Positions 18,522 to 26,500 of a stretch of DNA of 64,000 nucleotides are shown in pieces. The notes under the pieces were generated by a model. It saw only the letters and a list, made by a program, of their open reading frames with translations. It ran no database searches and had not been told where the DNA came from. The stretch lies in assembly GCF_008014675.1 (NCBI RefSeq), contig NZ_VOXD01000006.1, forward strand, positions 8,521 through 72,520, in the 5' to 3' direction. How positions within the stretch are numbered: the stretch's first letter is position 1; each line of letters begins with the position of its first letter. A program made the translations under genes and the position numbers. The stretch is from Neolewinella aurantiaca. GTDB lineage: Bacteria; Bacteroidota; Bacteroidia; Chitinophagales; Saprospiraceae.

Positions 18522-18549
18522 AAAAAAAGCCCGTCGGTTAAGACGGGCC
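18522..18549 (-). terminator. Intrinsic terminator after tRNA-Leu
   Basis: Read on the minus strand, GCCCGTC-ttaacc-GACGGGC is followed by seven T. It sits between the tRNA-Leu 3' end and the trigger-factor start, so it should end the tRNA transcript. Confidence 0.8.
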
Positions 18550-18584
18550 AACCACTTCCGGAAAGTTCCGGGAAGTTTTTGGTG

Positions 18585-18666
18585 TGCGGGTGAAAGGACT
18601 CGAACCTTCACGCATTGCTGCACCAGATCCTAAATCTGGCGTGTATACCAATTTCACCACACCCGC
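18585..18666 (-). tRNA. tRNA-Leu (anticodon TAG)
   Basis: The minus strand folds as a class II tRNA: acceptor GCGGGTG/CACCCGC, an anticodon stem CCAGA/TCTGG around the loop TTTAGGA (anticodon TAG), a short variable arm and a T arm with GGTTCGAGTCC. The discriminator base is A. CCA is not encoded. Length is 82 bases. Confidence 0.95.
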
Positions 18667-18704
18667 AGGAGGCTTTTCGCAGAAGGGATTCCGCTAAAGC
18701 GGGG

Positions 18705-18735
18705 CAAAGGTACGGGTTTGTTCTTAAATAATCAA
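18705..18735 (-). promoter_or_regulatory. Promoter of tRNA-Leu (TTG-N20-TACCTTTG)
   Basis: On the minus strand a -33 TTG (18735-18733) and a perfect TAnnTTTG -7 box (18712-18705) are separated by 20 bases, the Bacteroidota sigma-A arrangement. Predicted start is about 35 bases before the tRNA. Confidence 0.75.
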
Positions 18736-18760
18736 GCTATTTCATTAGCAAAGATTCATC

Positions 18761-18779
18761 GGGCGCAAACGCGGGTGCA
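18761..18779 (-). repeat. Dispersed 20-mer copy (intergenic)
   Basis: Reverse-strand copy (GGGCGCAAACGCGGGTGCA) upstream of the tRNA-Leu promoter. Confidence 0.8.
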
Positions 18780-18845
18780 GGGTGAGGATGATGTTGACTA
18801 CATCCCTAACAATCAGCCTGCAATATCGCAGTTGCCCCCCTCTTT

Positions 18846-19013
18846 CCCCAGGGCTAACGCATAGGCTGGTTTAGCCGTGTTACCCCCCCACCCCAAACCC
18901 TCCCCACGGGGGATGGGCTCGTGAAAACGCTACGCGTTTTGGGTTGCAGGCTCTTAGGTGGTGATTATGATCTCGAGCTGAAAGCTTAAAATCGAATCCT
19001 ATGCGTCAGCCCT
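18846..19013. repeat. Solo fragment of the ~600-bp repeat
   Basis: This stretch matches the right-hand part of the 1-1830 repeat, from CCCCAGGGCTAACGCATAGG through the CGCTACGCGTTTTGGGTTGC box to ATCGAATCCTATGCG, with scattered changes. It fills most of the 536-base gap between tRNA-Leu and the hydroxylase gene. The rest of that gap holds only two 20-mer copies. Confidence 0.9.
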
Positions 19014-19052
19014 GCCCCTTTCCCGCTTAAGGCCGCTTGCTTAAAAACCTTC

Positions 19053-19073
19053 TTTGCACCTGCGACCGCGCCC
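19053..19073 (+). repeat. Dispersed 20-mer copy (intergenic)
   Basis: Full match to the consensus with nn = AC: TTTGCACCTGCG then ACCGCGCCC. Confidence 0.85.
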
Positions 19074-19202
19074 TTTTCTGCGGACCTTCAAACATAAGAC
19101 CATTCAGTTTATGTCTTCGACTTGCCATAAAACGCCGGAGCGCCCGTCGTTGCGAAAGCAAAGATGGATTTAAAGGCTGCAACACTTTATGCCCCGGCGG
19201 GG

Positions 19203-20138
19203 CTATCCGTCAGAATACCAGTGGCCCCCTAAAAGCTCACTTTTGCCCCGCTCTTTTAGTTCTTCCTCCTGCAGCTGAACGCTGGTCTTGCGGCTCCCAT
19301 CATGGCTCCATCCCGGAGGGCCAAAAACGTAACCCAACCTGCTCCGCCAGTCTGGAGCCTGCCAGACGTCTTTGCCCATCGCCGCCCATTCGTGCGTTGC
19401 GATCCGGAGCGGATTATGGGTATCAATATTGGTCACCAGGCCATACACCGGCCGCTCCTCCTCTTCCTTGAAAGTACCGAACAGCCGATCCCAAACGATG
19501 AGCACGCCACCGTGGTTGCGGTCCAGGTATTTCACATCGCTGCCGTGATGAACGCGGTGGTGGCTCGGCGTATTGAAAAACAACTCGATGGGCCACCACA
19601 TTTTGTCGATCGCTTCGGTATGGATCCAGAACTGGTAGATCAGGCTCGTGCTGCCAAAGATCGCCACCATAATGGGGTGGAACCCCATTAGCGGCAACCA
19701 GAGCGTAAAGATGAAGGCGCCCGAAATAGTTCCGGTCCAGGTTTGCCGCAGCGCAGTGGAAAGATTGTACTTCTGGCTGCTGTGGTGTACCACGTGACTG
19801 GCCCAGAAATAGCGTACCTCATGGCTCGACCGGTGAAAAACGTAGTAGCTCAGGTCTTCGGCAAAGAAGCAGAGCACCCAGACCCACCAGGCTGCGCCGA
19901 GGTCGAACAGCCGAAACTGATACACGAAGAAGAAGACAGCGATGGTGATCACCTTCGTGAACAGCCTGATGATGGCGTTACCGATGCCCATGCTCAGCGA
20001 GCTGATGGTGTCTTTTGTCTCGTACCAGTCGCGCTGTTCGTAGACCGCCACTCCGATTTCCAGCAGGAGCAGGATGATGAAAGCCGGGATCGCGTAATGG
20101 ATCGCGACGGGATTGTCGGTAAAAATAAAATCTGGCAT
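19203..20138 (-). CDS. Sterol desaturase / fatty acid hydroxylase family protein (311 aa)
   Basis: Integral-membrane di-iron oxygenase. The three histidine clusters are intact: HRSSHE (about residue 103), HVVHH (about 116) and HRVHH near residue 193. Four or more membrane helices precede and separate them. Members hydroxylate or desaturate lipids, sterols or carotenoids; the bacterial substrate cannot be told here. A C-terminal soluble region of about 90 residues follows the last histidine cluster. The gene stands alone on minus, 40 bases after the TonB-type gene at 20179-20724. Confidence 0.88.
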   Translation of the reverse strand: MPDFIFTDNPVAIHYAIPAFIILLLLEIGVAVYEQRDWYETKDTISSLSMGIGNAIIRLFTKVITIAVFFFVYQFRLFDLGAAWWVWVLCFFAEDLSYYVFHRSSHEVRYFWASHVVHHSSQKYNLSTALRQTWTGTISGAFIFTLWLPLMGFHPIMVAIFGSTSLIYQFWIHTEAIDKMWWPIELFFNTPSHHRVHHGSDVKYLDRNHGGVLIVWDRLFGTFKEEEERPVYGLVTNIDTHNPLRIATHEWAAMGKDVWQAPDWRSRLGYVFGPPGWSHDGSRKTSVQLQEEELKERGKSELLGGHWYSDG

Positions 20139-20178
20139 GATCGACGAAATAACTCGCCGGTAAAATAGCGAATCTTCG

Positions 20179-20724
20179 CTACTCCAGCCTAAACTTCACC
20201 GGGAGATTAAACTGTACGGTTACAGCTTTGCCATCCTGCATTCCTGGTTCCCAACGAATGTCATCGGTGATCATACGCTCCACTACCCGGAGTGCTTCTT
20301 CGCCAGTTCCGGCACCGGGGTTGCGCATCAGTTTTGCGTTGGCCACCTGTCCCTTAGCGCTAACCGTGAAACTGATGACGGCCACTCCTTCTACTCCTTT
20401 TTCCGCCGCCTCGCTGGGGTATTGTATGTTGCCGTACACGTATTCGAGCAGCTTTTTGTCAGCGCAGGATTTCTTTGCGTGGTAATCATCAATGTCTTCA
20501 CAGCCGGGGAAGACGGGCATCTGTTCCACTACGTAAGGAGGGGGTGGCGGCGGAGGGGGTGGCGGCGCCATTGGCGCCGGAGGCGGGGGCGGAGGCGGGG
20601 GCAGAGCCGAAGATTGGCTCAGGCCGGTTTCTGATTCAGCTGGCATCGTAGCGAAAAAGGTCATGCCGAGTACGGTAGCGAACAGGGCGCAAATGATGCC
20701 TAATTTCAGGTAGGGGGAGGACAT
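20179..20724 (-). CDS. Energy transducer TonB-type protein with proline-rich spacer (181 aa)
   Basis: Inner-membrane-anchored TonB C-terminal-domain protein. It has one membrane helix (about residues 8-26), a proline-rich periplasmic spacer (about 42-65, long runs of P), then a TonB C-terminal domain with VEGVAVISFTVSAKGQV and RNPGAGTGEEALRVV, ending PVKFRLE. The segment before the domain has FPGCED and a second cysteine 12 residues later (SCADKK), shared with its neighbours. It probably energises outer-membrane receptors. First or last of three adjacent paralogues on minus; the ATG gives the membrane anchor. Confidence 0.85.
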   Translation of the reverse strand: MSSPYLKLGIICALFATVLGMTFFATMPAESETGLSQSSALPPPPPPPPAPMAPPPPPPPPPPYVVEQMPVFPGCEDIDDYHAKKSCADKKLLEYVYGNIQYPSEAAEKGVEGVAVISFTVSAKGQVANAKLMRNPGAGTGEEALRVVERMITDDIRWEPGMQDGKAVTVQFNLPVKFRLE

Positions 20725-20790
20725 GGGTTATTGGGTTGTTTTGTGATGATGCTATTTGCACGGGTTTTGGTGGGTGGGAGTATCTTTTTT

Positions 20791-20807
20791 GCGCGGACGC
20801 GGGTACA
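20791..20807 (-). repeat. Dispersed 20-mer copy (degenerate, intergenic)
   Basis: GCGCGGACGCGGGTACA resembles the reverse consensus with two changes; located between two TonB-type genes. Confidence 0.55.
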
Positions 20808-20845
20808 GGGAAGGGTTAAAGAGCACTGGTCTGGCGGTTGGCAAC

Positions 20846-21295
20846 TTATTCCAACCTGAACTTCACGGGGACGTGATACTGCATTTCCACCGGCTTCCTT
20901 TCCTGGCCTCGCGTTCCGGGCACCCAGGGTGAAGTTTGCTGGGCCATTAGTTTAACGAGGCGCAGGGCTTCTTCTCCGGTTCCTGCGCCGGGATCACGGA
21001 CTACTTTGAAGTTTTCCAATTCACCAGATTCACATACTAAAAAAGAGATCACTGCCATGCCTTCCACACAAACGTCCGGCCCCGGCCAGCGGAGATTTTT
21101 GTAGATGATATGCCTGATGAGTTCGTTGCTGCAGTTGTATTGATCAGTTGGTACTATGCTGTCGCAGACTGCGGGATATGGCATTGTTTCAGGGTAGCTC
21201 CGTATGACATCTTCTTCCTTTACCGGAGGAGGTAGAGGTAGAGTGTCCTTTGCGACGGAGAAGGTTACGAAAAGGAGAAAAGCATAAACCGGCAT
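20846..21295 (-). CDS. Short TonB C-terminal-domain protein (149 aa)
   Basis: An N-terminal hydrophobic segment (about residues 2-15) is followed by a brief linker and a TonB C-terminal domain (MAVISFLVCESGEL, RDPGAGTGEEALRLV, ending PVKFRLE). The proline-rich spacer is almost absent, so the domain would stay close to the inner membrane or be released into the periplasm. The paired cysteines are present in altered spacing (VCDS and NCSN). It is a tandem paralogue of the genes on each side, 10 bases from the larger one at 21306-22277. Confidence 0.75.
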   Translation of the reverse strand: MPVYAFLLFVTFSVAKDTLPLPPPVKEEDVIRSYPETMPYPAVCDSIVPTDQYNCSNELIRHIIYKNLRWPGPDVCVEGMAVISFLVCESGELENFKVVRDPGAGTGEEALRLVKLMAQQTSPWVPGTRGQERKPVEMQYHVPVKFRLE

Positions 21296-21305
21296 TGAGT
21301 AAATT

Positions 21306-22277
21306 TTAATTCAGACTGAAGTTCACGGGAAAGTGAACCAAAACCCTTACAGCCCGACCGCTGGAACCTAAGGGATTGAACTTCAGCCCTTTTTCATTAA
21401 AAAGCTTAAAGACCCGCAAGGCTTCTTCTCCGGTTCCTGCGCCGGGATTTTCCATGATTTTGATTTCTCCAATCCTACCGTCTTTTTCGATGACGAAACT
21501 GATGACCGCCGTTCCCTCTACTTCGTTTTCCCTGGCCAGTGGCGGATAGTGTGTATTGTAGTAAATGAACTCGACCATCTTCTGATCGGCGCATTCCTTT
21601 TGTTCCTCATAAGTTCCTAAATCTTCGCAGCCGGGGAAGAGAGGGATGCGCTCTAAATCTTCGGCGCGGATGACCTCGTCTGCTTTCGGAGGTGGCGGTG
21701 GCGGAGGAAATTCATGGTCTGCCATTTTGAACCTGACGGGTAGATTGAATTGTACCCGCACCGGATTCCCTGCCTGCCGGCCTGGTGTCCAGCGGATGCC
21801 CTGATCCATCATCAGGTTGACGATCCGCAATGCTTCAGCTCCGGTCCCCAGGCCGGGGTCGCGGACTATTTTTGCGTCGGCTACCGATCCATCTTTCTCT
21901 ACCGCAAAGCTGACTACCGCCATTCCCTGAAGGCTGTCTTGCCACGCAGCATAAGGATAGCGCAGGTTATCGTAGACGAATGCGATCATCAGGCTATCTG
22001 CGCATCTTTTCTTGGTTGCGTAATCGGGGTGCTCCTCGCAACCGGGGAATAGCGGCATTTCTTCTCTGATGCCGCCGATGAAACCATCGTATTTATCTTT
22101 TGCCCTGACGTCTGGTCGTGAGGGTACCGGCGGCCCTGGTTGCTGAGCCGTCAGGCTCAGCGGGCACAGCTGTAGCGCTGAAACGACCACCGCTGCGAAA
22201 AAACCGCCCATGAAGAAAGTCGAGAACTGAGCAACCATAGCATTTTTGTTTGCCTTACAGATGTAAAAAGGCGGCAT
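21306..22277 (-). CDS. Protein with two TonB C-terminal domains (323 aa)
   Basis: Two consecutive TonB C-terminal domains (about residues 70-180 and 210-323) follow an N-terminal membrane or signal helix. Each domain has FPGCE, a second cysteine (RCADSL, ECADQK), a MAVVSF/TAVISF strand and a PGxGTGxEALRx motif. A proline stretch separates them. Tandem duplication within one chain is unusual for TonB. A second ATG at codon 14 would give a more typical signal, so the true start is uncertain. It forms a cluster with the two genes downstream. Confidence 0.78.
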   Translation of the reverse strand: MPPFYICKANKNAMVAQFSTFFMGGFFAAVVVSALQLCPLSLTAQQPGPPVPSRPDVRAKDKYDGFIGGIREEMPLFPGCEEHPDYATKKRCADSLMIAFVYDNLRYPYAAWQDSLQGMAVVSFAVEKDGSVADAKIVRDPGLGTGAEALRIVNLMMDQGIRWTPGRQAGNPVRVQFNLPVRFKMADHEFPPPPPPPKADEVIRAEDLERIPLFPGCEDLGTYEEQKECADQKMVEFIYYNTHYPPLARENEVEGTAVISFVIEKDGRIGEIKIMENPGAGTGEEALRVFKLFNEKGLKFNPLGSSGRAVRVLVHFPVNFSLN

Positions 22278-22397
22278 TTAGGTGGATTATGGCTTCAGAA
22301 TGCCTCTTCGGCGGGCAGGATTGCACCTTCGCCGGGAAGAATTGGTAAGGCTCCCTGTTGTTTGCCCAACGACCTTTGCGGCCTAAAAACAACCAAC

Positions 22398-23189
22398 ATG
22401 AAAACGCTACAATTTATCCTCATCTTCCTGATTGCCGGCAGCCTTACGGCCCAGTCTGACGCCAAGGGCGAAAAACTCCTTCAGGACGTCGCCAAAGCTT
22501 ACGGAAGCTGGGATAAGCTCTGGAAACAGAAGGACGTCAGTTTTACCTACGACTATCACTACGCAGGTACCGAGAAACGTGACCTTAGCACCGAGCGCTA
22601 CATTTTTGAAGGTGAGCACTCCTGGGCGAAGTACACCCAGCACGACATCAACGCTGCTCCCGGTATGCCCGGCGAGGTAACGCAATCTGTCGTAGACGGC
22701 AAGCCCTACATTATGGTAGGAGACAAGATGATGGACGATCCCGAACTGCTGGGCGGAACCTCTTTCCTGCGCAGTGCCAATTACTTCTGGTTCACGATGT
22801 TCTACAAAATGGACAACCCAGGCGTAGTTGCCACGTCTAAAGGTCAGGAAACCGTAAACGGTACAACATACGATATCGTGCACGTCACCTATGACCCAGC
22901 TAAAACGGGAAAAGAAGTAAACGATGAGTACATCCTTTACGTCAACCCTACAACAAAGCTCGTTGATCGCTTCTTTTTCTCGCTCCCTGCTGCGGGTGTG
23001 AAAGCCCCTGTCATCCTGATGGAGTTGGACTACAAAAAGATTGACGGCCTGCAGGTTTCTACCGTCCGTCGCGTCTTCCAGCCCGGCCCCGATGGTAAAC
23101 TGCCTGCTTCGCCACAGTTAGTACAAACACTGACCGACATCAAGTTCAACAATGGCTTCACCGCCAAAGACTTTATGCTGGGCAAATAA
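22398..23189 (+). CDS. Exported DUF6503-like protein (263 aa)
   Basis: Signal peptide MKTLQFILIFLIAGSLTAQ, then a beta-rich domain resembling LolA/LolB-like or outer-membrane lipoprotein-sorting folds: paired strands and the lines VTYDPAKTGKEVNDEYILY and LVDRFFFSL. This pattern is common in Bacteroidota periplasmic proteins of DUF6503 type, whose function is not known. An upstream in-frame start at 22362 would precede a weak -7 box (GACCTTTG at 22371-22378); the ATG at 22398 gives the signal peptide. A hairpin with T run follows the stop. Confidence 0.7.
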   Translation: MKTLQFILIFLIAGSLTAQSDAKGEKLLQDVAKAYGSWDKLWKQKDVSFTYDYHYAGTEKRDLSTERYIFEGEHSWAKYTQHDINAAPGMPGEVTQSVVDGKPYIMVGDKMMDDPELLGGTSFLRSANYFWFTMFYKMDNPGVVATSKGQETVNGTTYDIVHVTYDPAKTGKEVNDEYILYVNPTTKLVDRFFFSLPAAGVKAPVILMELDYKKIDGLQVSTVRRVFQPGPDGKLPASPQLVQTLTDIKFNNGFTAKDFMLGK

Positions 23190-23223
23190 TTGCCTGAAGA
23201 CAAGATTGAAACTATCCCTGGGC

Positions 23224-23253
23224 GGGGCATCCTTCGTTGGGTGCCTCGCTTTT
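23224..23253 (+). terminator. Probable terminator after the DUF6503-like gene
   Basis: GGGGCATCC and GGGTGCCTC pair with one wobble around a 6-base loop and are followed by CGCTTTT. It lies 35 bases beyond the stop codon. The remaining sequence up to 23454 shows no gene. Confidence 0.55.
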
Positions 23254-23454
23254 GGCGTAGATATAGCAGCAGTAGCGAGAAGTCTAAAGTCCGGGCCTTC
23301 TATACGTCAGGTAATTGTATTGCGGCTGACAACGAAAAGAACAGCAACGAGCTCTTTGCAGACCTCATATCAGCGATGGTATGTAAAGTAAATGCAGTTC
23401 TTTTGCTCGAGGAAGTTCTTTTACCGTAACACCTCATTTGCACCTCCAACTTGC

Positions 23455-23477
23455 TTTGCATCCTGCGGCCGCGCCCC
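23455..23477 (+). repeat. Dispersed 20-mer copy (intergenic, CATCC variant)
   Basis: Same variant as at 3473: TTTGCATCCTGCG then GCCGCGCCCC. It lies just before the collagen-gene terminator. Confidence 0.8.
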
Positions 23478-23485
23478 GGAAGCCA

Positions 23486-23531
23486 TAAAAAAGAAAACCG
23501 CATCACCCGGGGAAGGGCGATACGGTTTTCT
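23486..23531 (-). terminator. Terminator of the collagen-like gene
   Basis: On the minus strand, GAAAACCG and CGGTTTTC arms with further inner pairs (ATC/GAT, CCC/GGG) form a hairpin followed by a run of T. It lies 49 bases beyond the stop at 23580. Confidence 0.75.
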
Positions 23532-23579
23532 CTCAATCAATCAGCTGAACGAGTCAGCTTACAGCAAAACGGGTTGCGA

Positions 23580-26500
23580 TTAGAATACAACTACCGTTAC
23601 GTGCTCGAGCGAGTCTAAATCCACTGCTTCACCAGCAAAGTTGAAGAAACGGATGATGGCTGCGCCGTCCTCGTAAGTGATCATCTGAGTGACACCGAGA
23701 GTGTTTGCAGACACCTGAACCACGCTATTGAACATTGTGAGGTCCATCTCAAAGAGATCGACACGCAAGTAAGTAGCGTCGCCGTTAGAGCCGTCGTCGT
23801 CCTGCACGGTAAAGGTTACGTTGCTAGCAGCATCGTAAGCTTCTCCCATGCTGTCTACTGAGAATCCAGCAGCTGCGGTCGCTACACCTGAAGGACCACG
23901 GGGTCCAGTAGGACCTTCAGGACCACGAGCACCTTGTGCCCCCTGAATACCCTGCACGCCCTGAATACCCGCGGGGCCACGGGGACCGACAGGACCTTGA
24001 GCACCATCCAGTCCGGCGGGACCTTCAGGACCCATCATACCCATCATACCTTCGATACCCTGGATACCTTGAGGACCTTGTTCGCCACGGGGTCCTTCGG
24101 GGCCGGCGGGGCCTTGAGGGCCTACGGCACCGGTTGGTCCCTGAGGGCCAGCGGGGCCTTGCTCACCGTCGAGGCCGTTGATACCAACGGGTCCTTGGAT
24201 ACCAGTTGCGCCAGTTGCACCCTGAAGACCGCGTGGGCCTTGGTCTCCCTGGGGGCCTTTAAGGCCCATTTCGCCCTGGAGACCGCGTTCGCCTCGTTCG
24301 CCCTGGATACCCTGAGGGCCCATCATACCGGTCAGGCCTTGCTCGCCTTGCTCACCCGGAGCACCCTGAACACCACGTGGGCCTTCGGGGCCTTGCGGGC
24401 CTTGTGGGCCGATTTCACCGCGGGCGCCCTGAGGACCAGCAGGACCTTGTTCACCATCGACTCCGTCTACACCAGCGGGGCCCTGGGGGCCGATCGCTCC
24501 AGTTAAACCCTGAAGTCCTTGAGGACCCTGGTCTCCCTGAGGGCCTTTAAGGCCTTGTTCGCCCTGGATGCCTCGTTCGCCCTGGACACCTTGCGGGCCT
24601 TCCGGGCCTTCAGCACCCTGAATACCCTGAGGGCCTTGTGGACCCTGAATACCCTGAGCTCCATCTTCTCCGTCTATGCCTGCGGCTCCTTCGATACCCT
24701 GAGGGCCTCGTTCACCCTGAACTCCTTGTGGACCTTGAGCGCCATCGGCACCGTCCATTCCGGCAGGACCTTGCTCACCGTCGGCTCCGTCGTTACCAGC
24801 GGGACCCTGAATGCCTTGAGGACCTTGGGGGCCCTGCACACCTTGAGGACCCTGGGCGCCGTCAGCACCGTCCATTCCGGCGGGACCTTGCTCACCGTCG
24901 GCGCCGTTGTTGCCAGCGGGACCCTGGATACCCTGAGGACCCTGGGGTCCCTGAGCACCCTGTGGGCCTTGTTCGCCCTGTGGGCCTTGAGCGCCGTCAG
25001 CACCGTCGATTCCGTCAGTACCATTCGTACCGGCAATACCTTGGTCTCCCTGTGGACCCTGAGGACCTTGGGGTCCCTGTGGACCCTGAGGACCTTGGGG
25101 TCCCTGAGCACCCTGCGGGCCTTGTTCGCCCTGTGGGCCTTGAGCGCCGTCAGCACCGTCGATTCCGTCAGTACCATTCGTACCGGCAATACCTTGGTCT
25201 CCCTGTGGACCCTGAGGACCTTGGGGTCCCTGAGCGCCTTGCTCGCCCTGCGGGCCTTGAGCGCCGTCTACTCCGTCAGTACCGTTTGTTCCGGCAACAC
25301 CTTGAGGACCGCGCTCGCCTTGCGGGCCTTGTTCGCCCTGAGGACCTTGAGCGCCGTCAGCACCGTCGATTCCGTCAGTACCATTTGTACCAGCTATACC
25401 CTGGTCACCCTGTGGGCCCTGAGGACCTTGAGGTCCCTGAGCACCCTGCGGGCCTTGTTCGCCCTGTGGGCCTTGAGCGCCATCGGCACCGTCCATTCCG
25501 TCAATACCGTTTGTTCCGGCAACACCTTGAGGACCGCGTTCGCCTTGTGGACCTTGTTCGCCCTGTGGGCCTTGAGCGCCATCGGCACCGTCCATTCCGT
25601 CAATACCGTTCGTTCCGGCAACACCTTGGGGACCGCGTTCGCCTTGTGGACCTTGTTCGCCCTGTGGGCCTTGAGCGCCGTCTACTCCGTCAGTACCGTT
25701 CGTTCCGGCAACACCTTGAGGACCGCGTTCGCCCTGTGGGCCTTGTTCACCCTGAGGACCTTGAGCGCCATCGGCACCGTCAATTCCGTCAATACCGTTC
25801 GTACCAGCAATACCCTGGTCACCCTGTGGGCCCTGAGGACCTTGAGGTCCCTGAGCACCCTGCGGGCCTTGTTCACCCTGGGGACCTTGAGCACCGTCCA
25901 TTCCGTCGACACCATTGGTACCGTTCGTTCCGGCAACACCTTGAGGACCGCGCTCGCCCTGTGGGCCTTGTTCACCCTGAGGACCTTGAGCACCGTCAGC
26001 GCCGTCGATTCCGTCAACACCGTTCGTACCAGCGATACCCTGGTCTCCCTGTGGGCCCTGAGGACCTTGGGATCCCTGAGCACCCTGCGGGCCTTGTTCA
26101 CCCTGGGGACCTTGAGCACCATCGGCACCGTCCATTCCGTCGATACCATTGGTGCCGTTCGTTCCGGCAACACCTTGGGGACCGCGCTCGCCTTGTGGGC
26201 CTTGCGCGCCGTCTACTCCGTCAGTGCCGTTTGTTCCGGCAATACCTTGAGGACCACGTTCGCCCTGGGGGCCTTGCTCACCTTGTGGGCCTTGCGCGCC
26301 ATCTACTCCATCAGTACCGTTTGTTCCGGCAATACCTTGAGGACCGCGTTCGCCTTGGGGGCCTTGCTCGCCCTGAGGACCTTGAGCGCCATCGGCACCG
26401 TCCATTCCGTCAATACCGTTCGTACCAGCGATACCCTGGTCACCCTGTGGGCCCTGAGGACCTTGTTCACCCTGGGGACCTTGAGCGCCGTCGGCACCGT

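Noticed and set aside
18486-18623. 46-codon N-terminal extension of trigger factor
   Set aside because: It would be translated across the tRNA-Leu terminator and into the tRNA; family alignment begins at the ATG at 18485.
19037-19471. 144-codon plus-strand frame across the hydroxylase gene end
   Set aside because: It overlaps the conserved minus-strand hydroxylase and begins inside repeat-derived sequence with biased composition.
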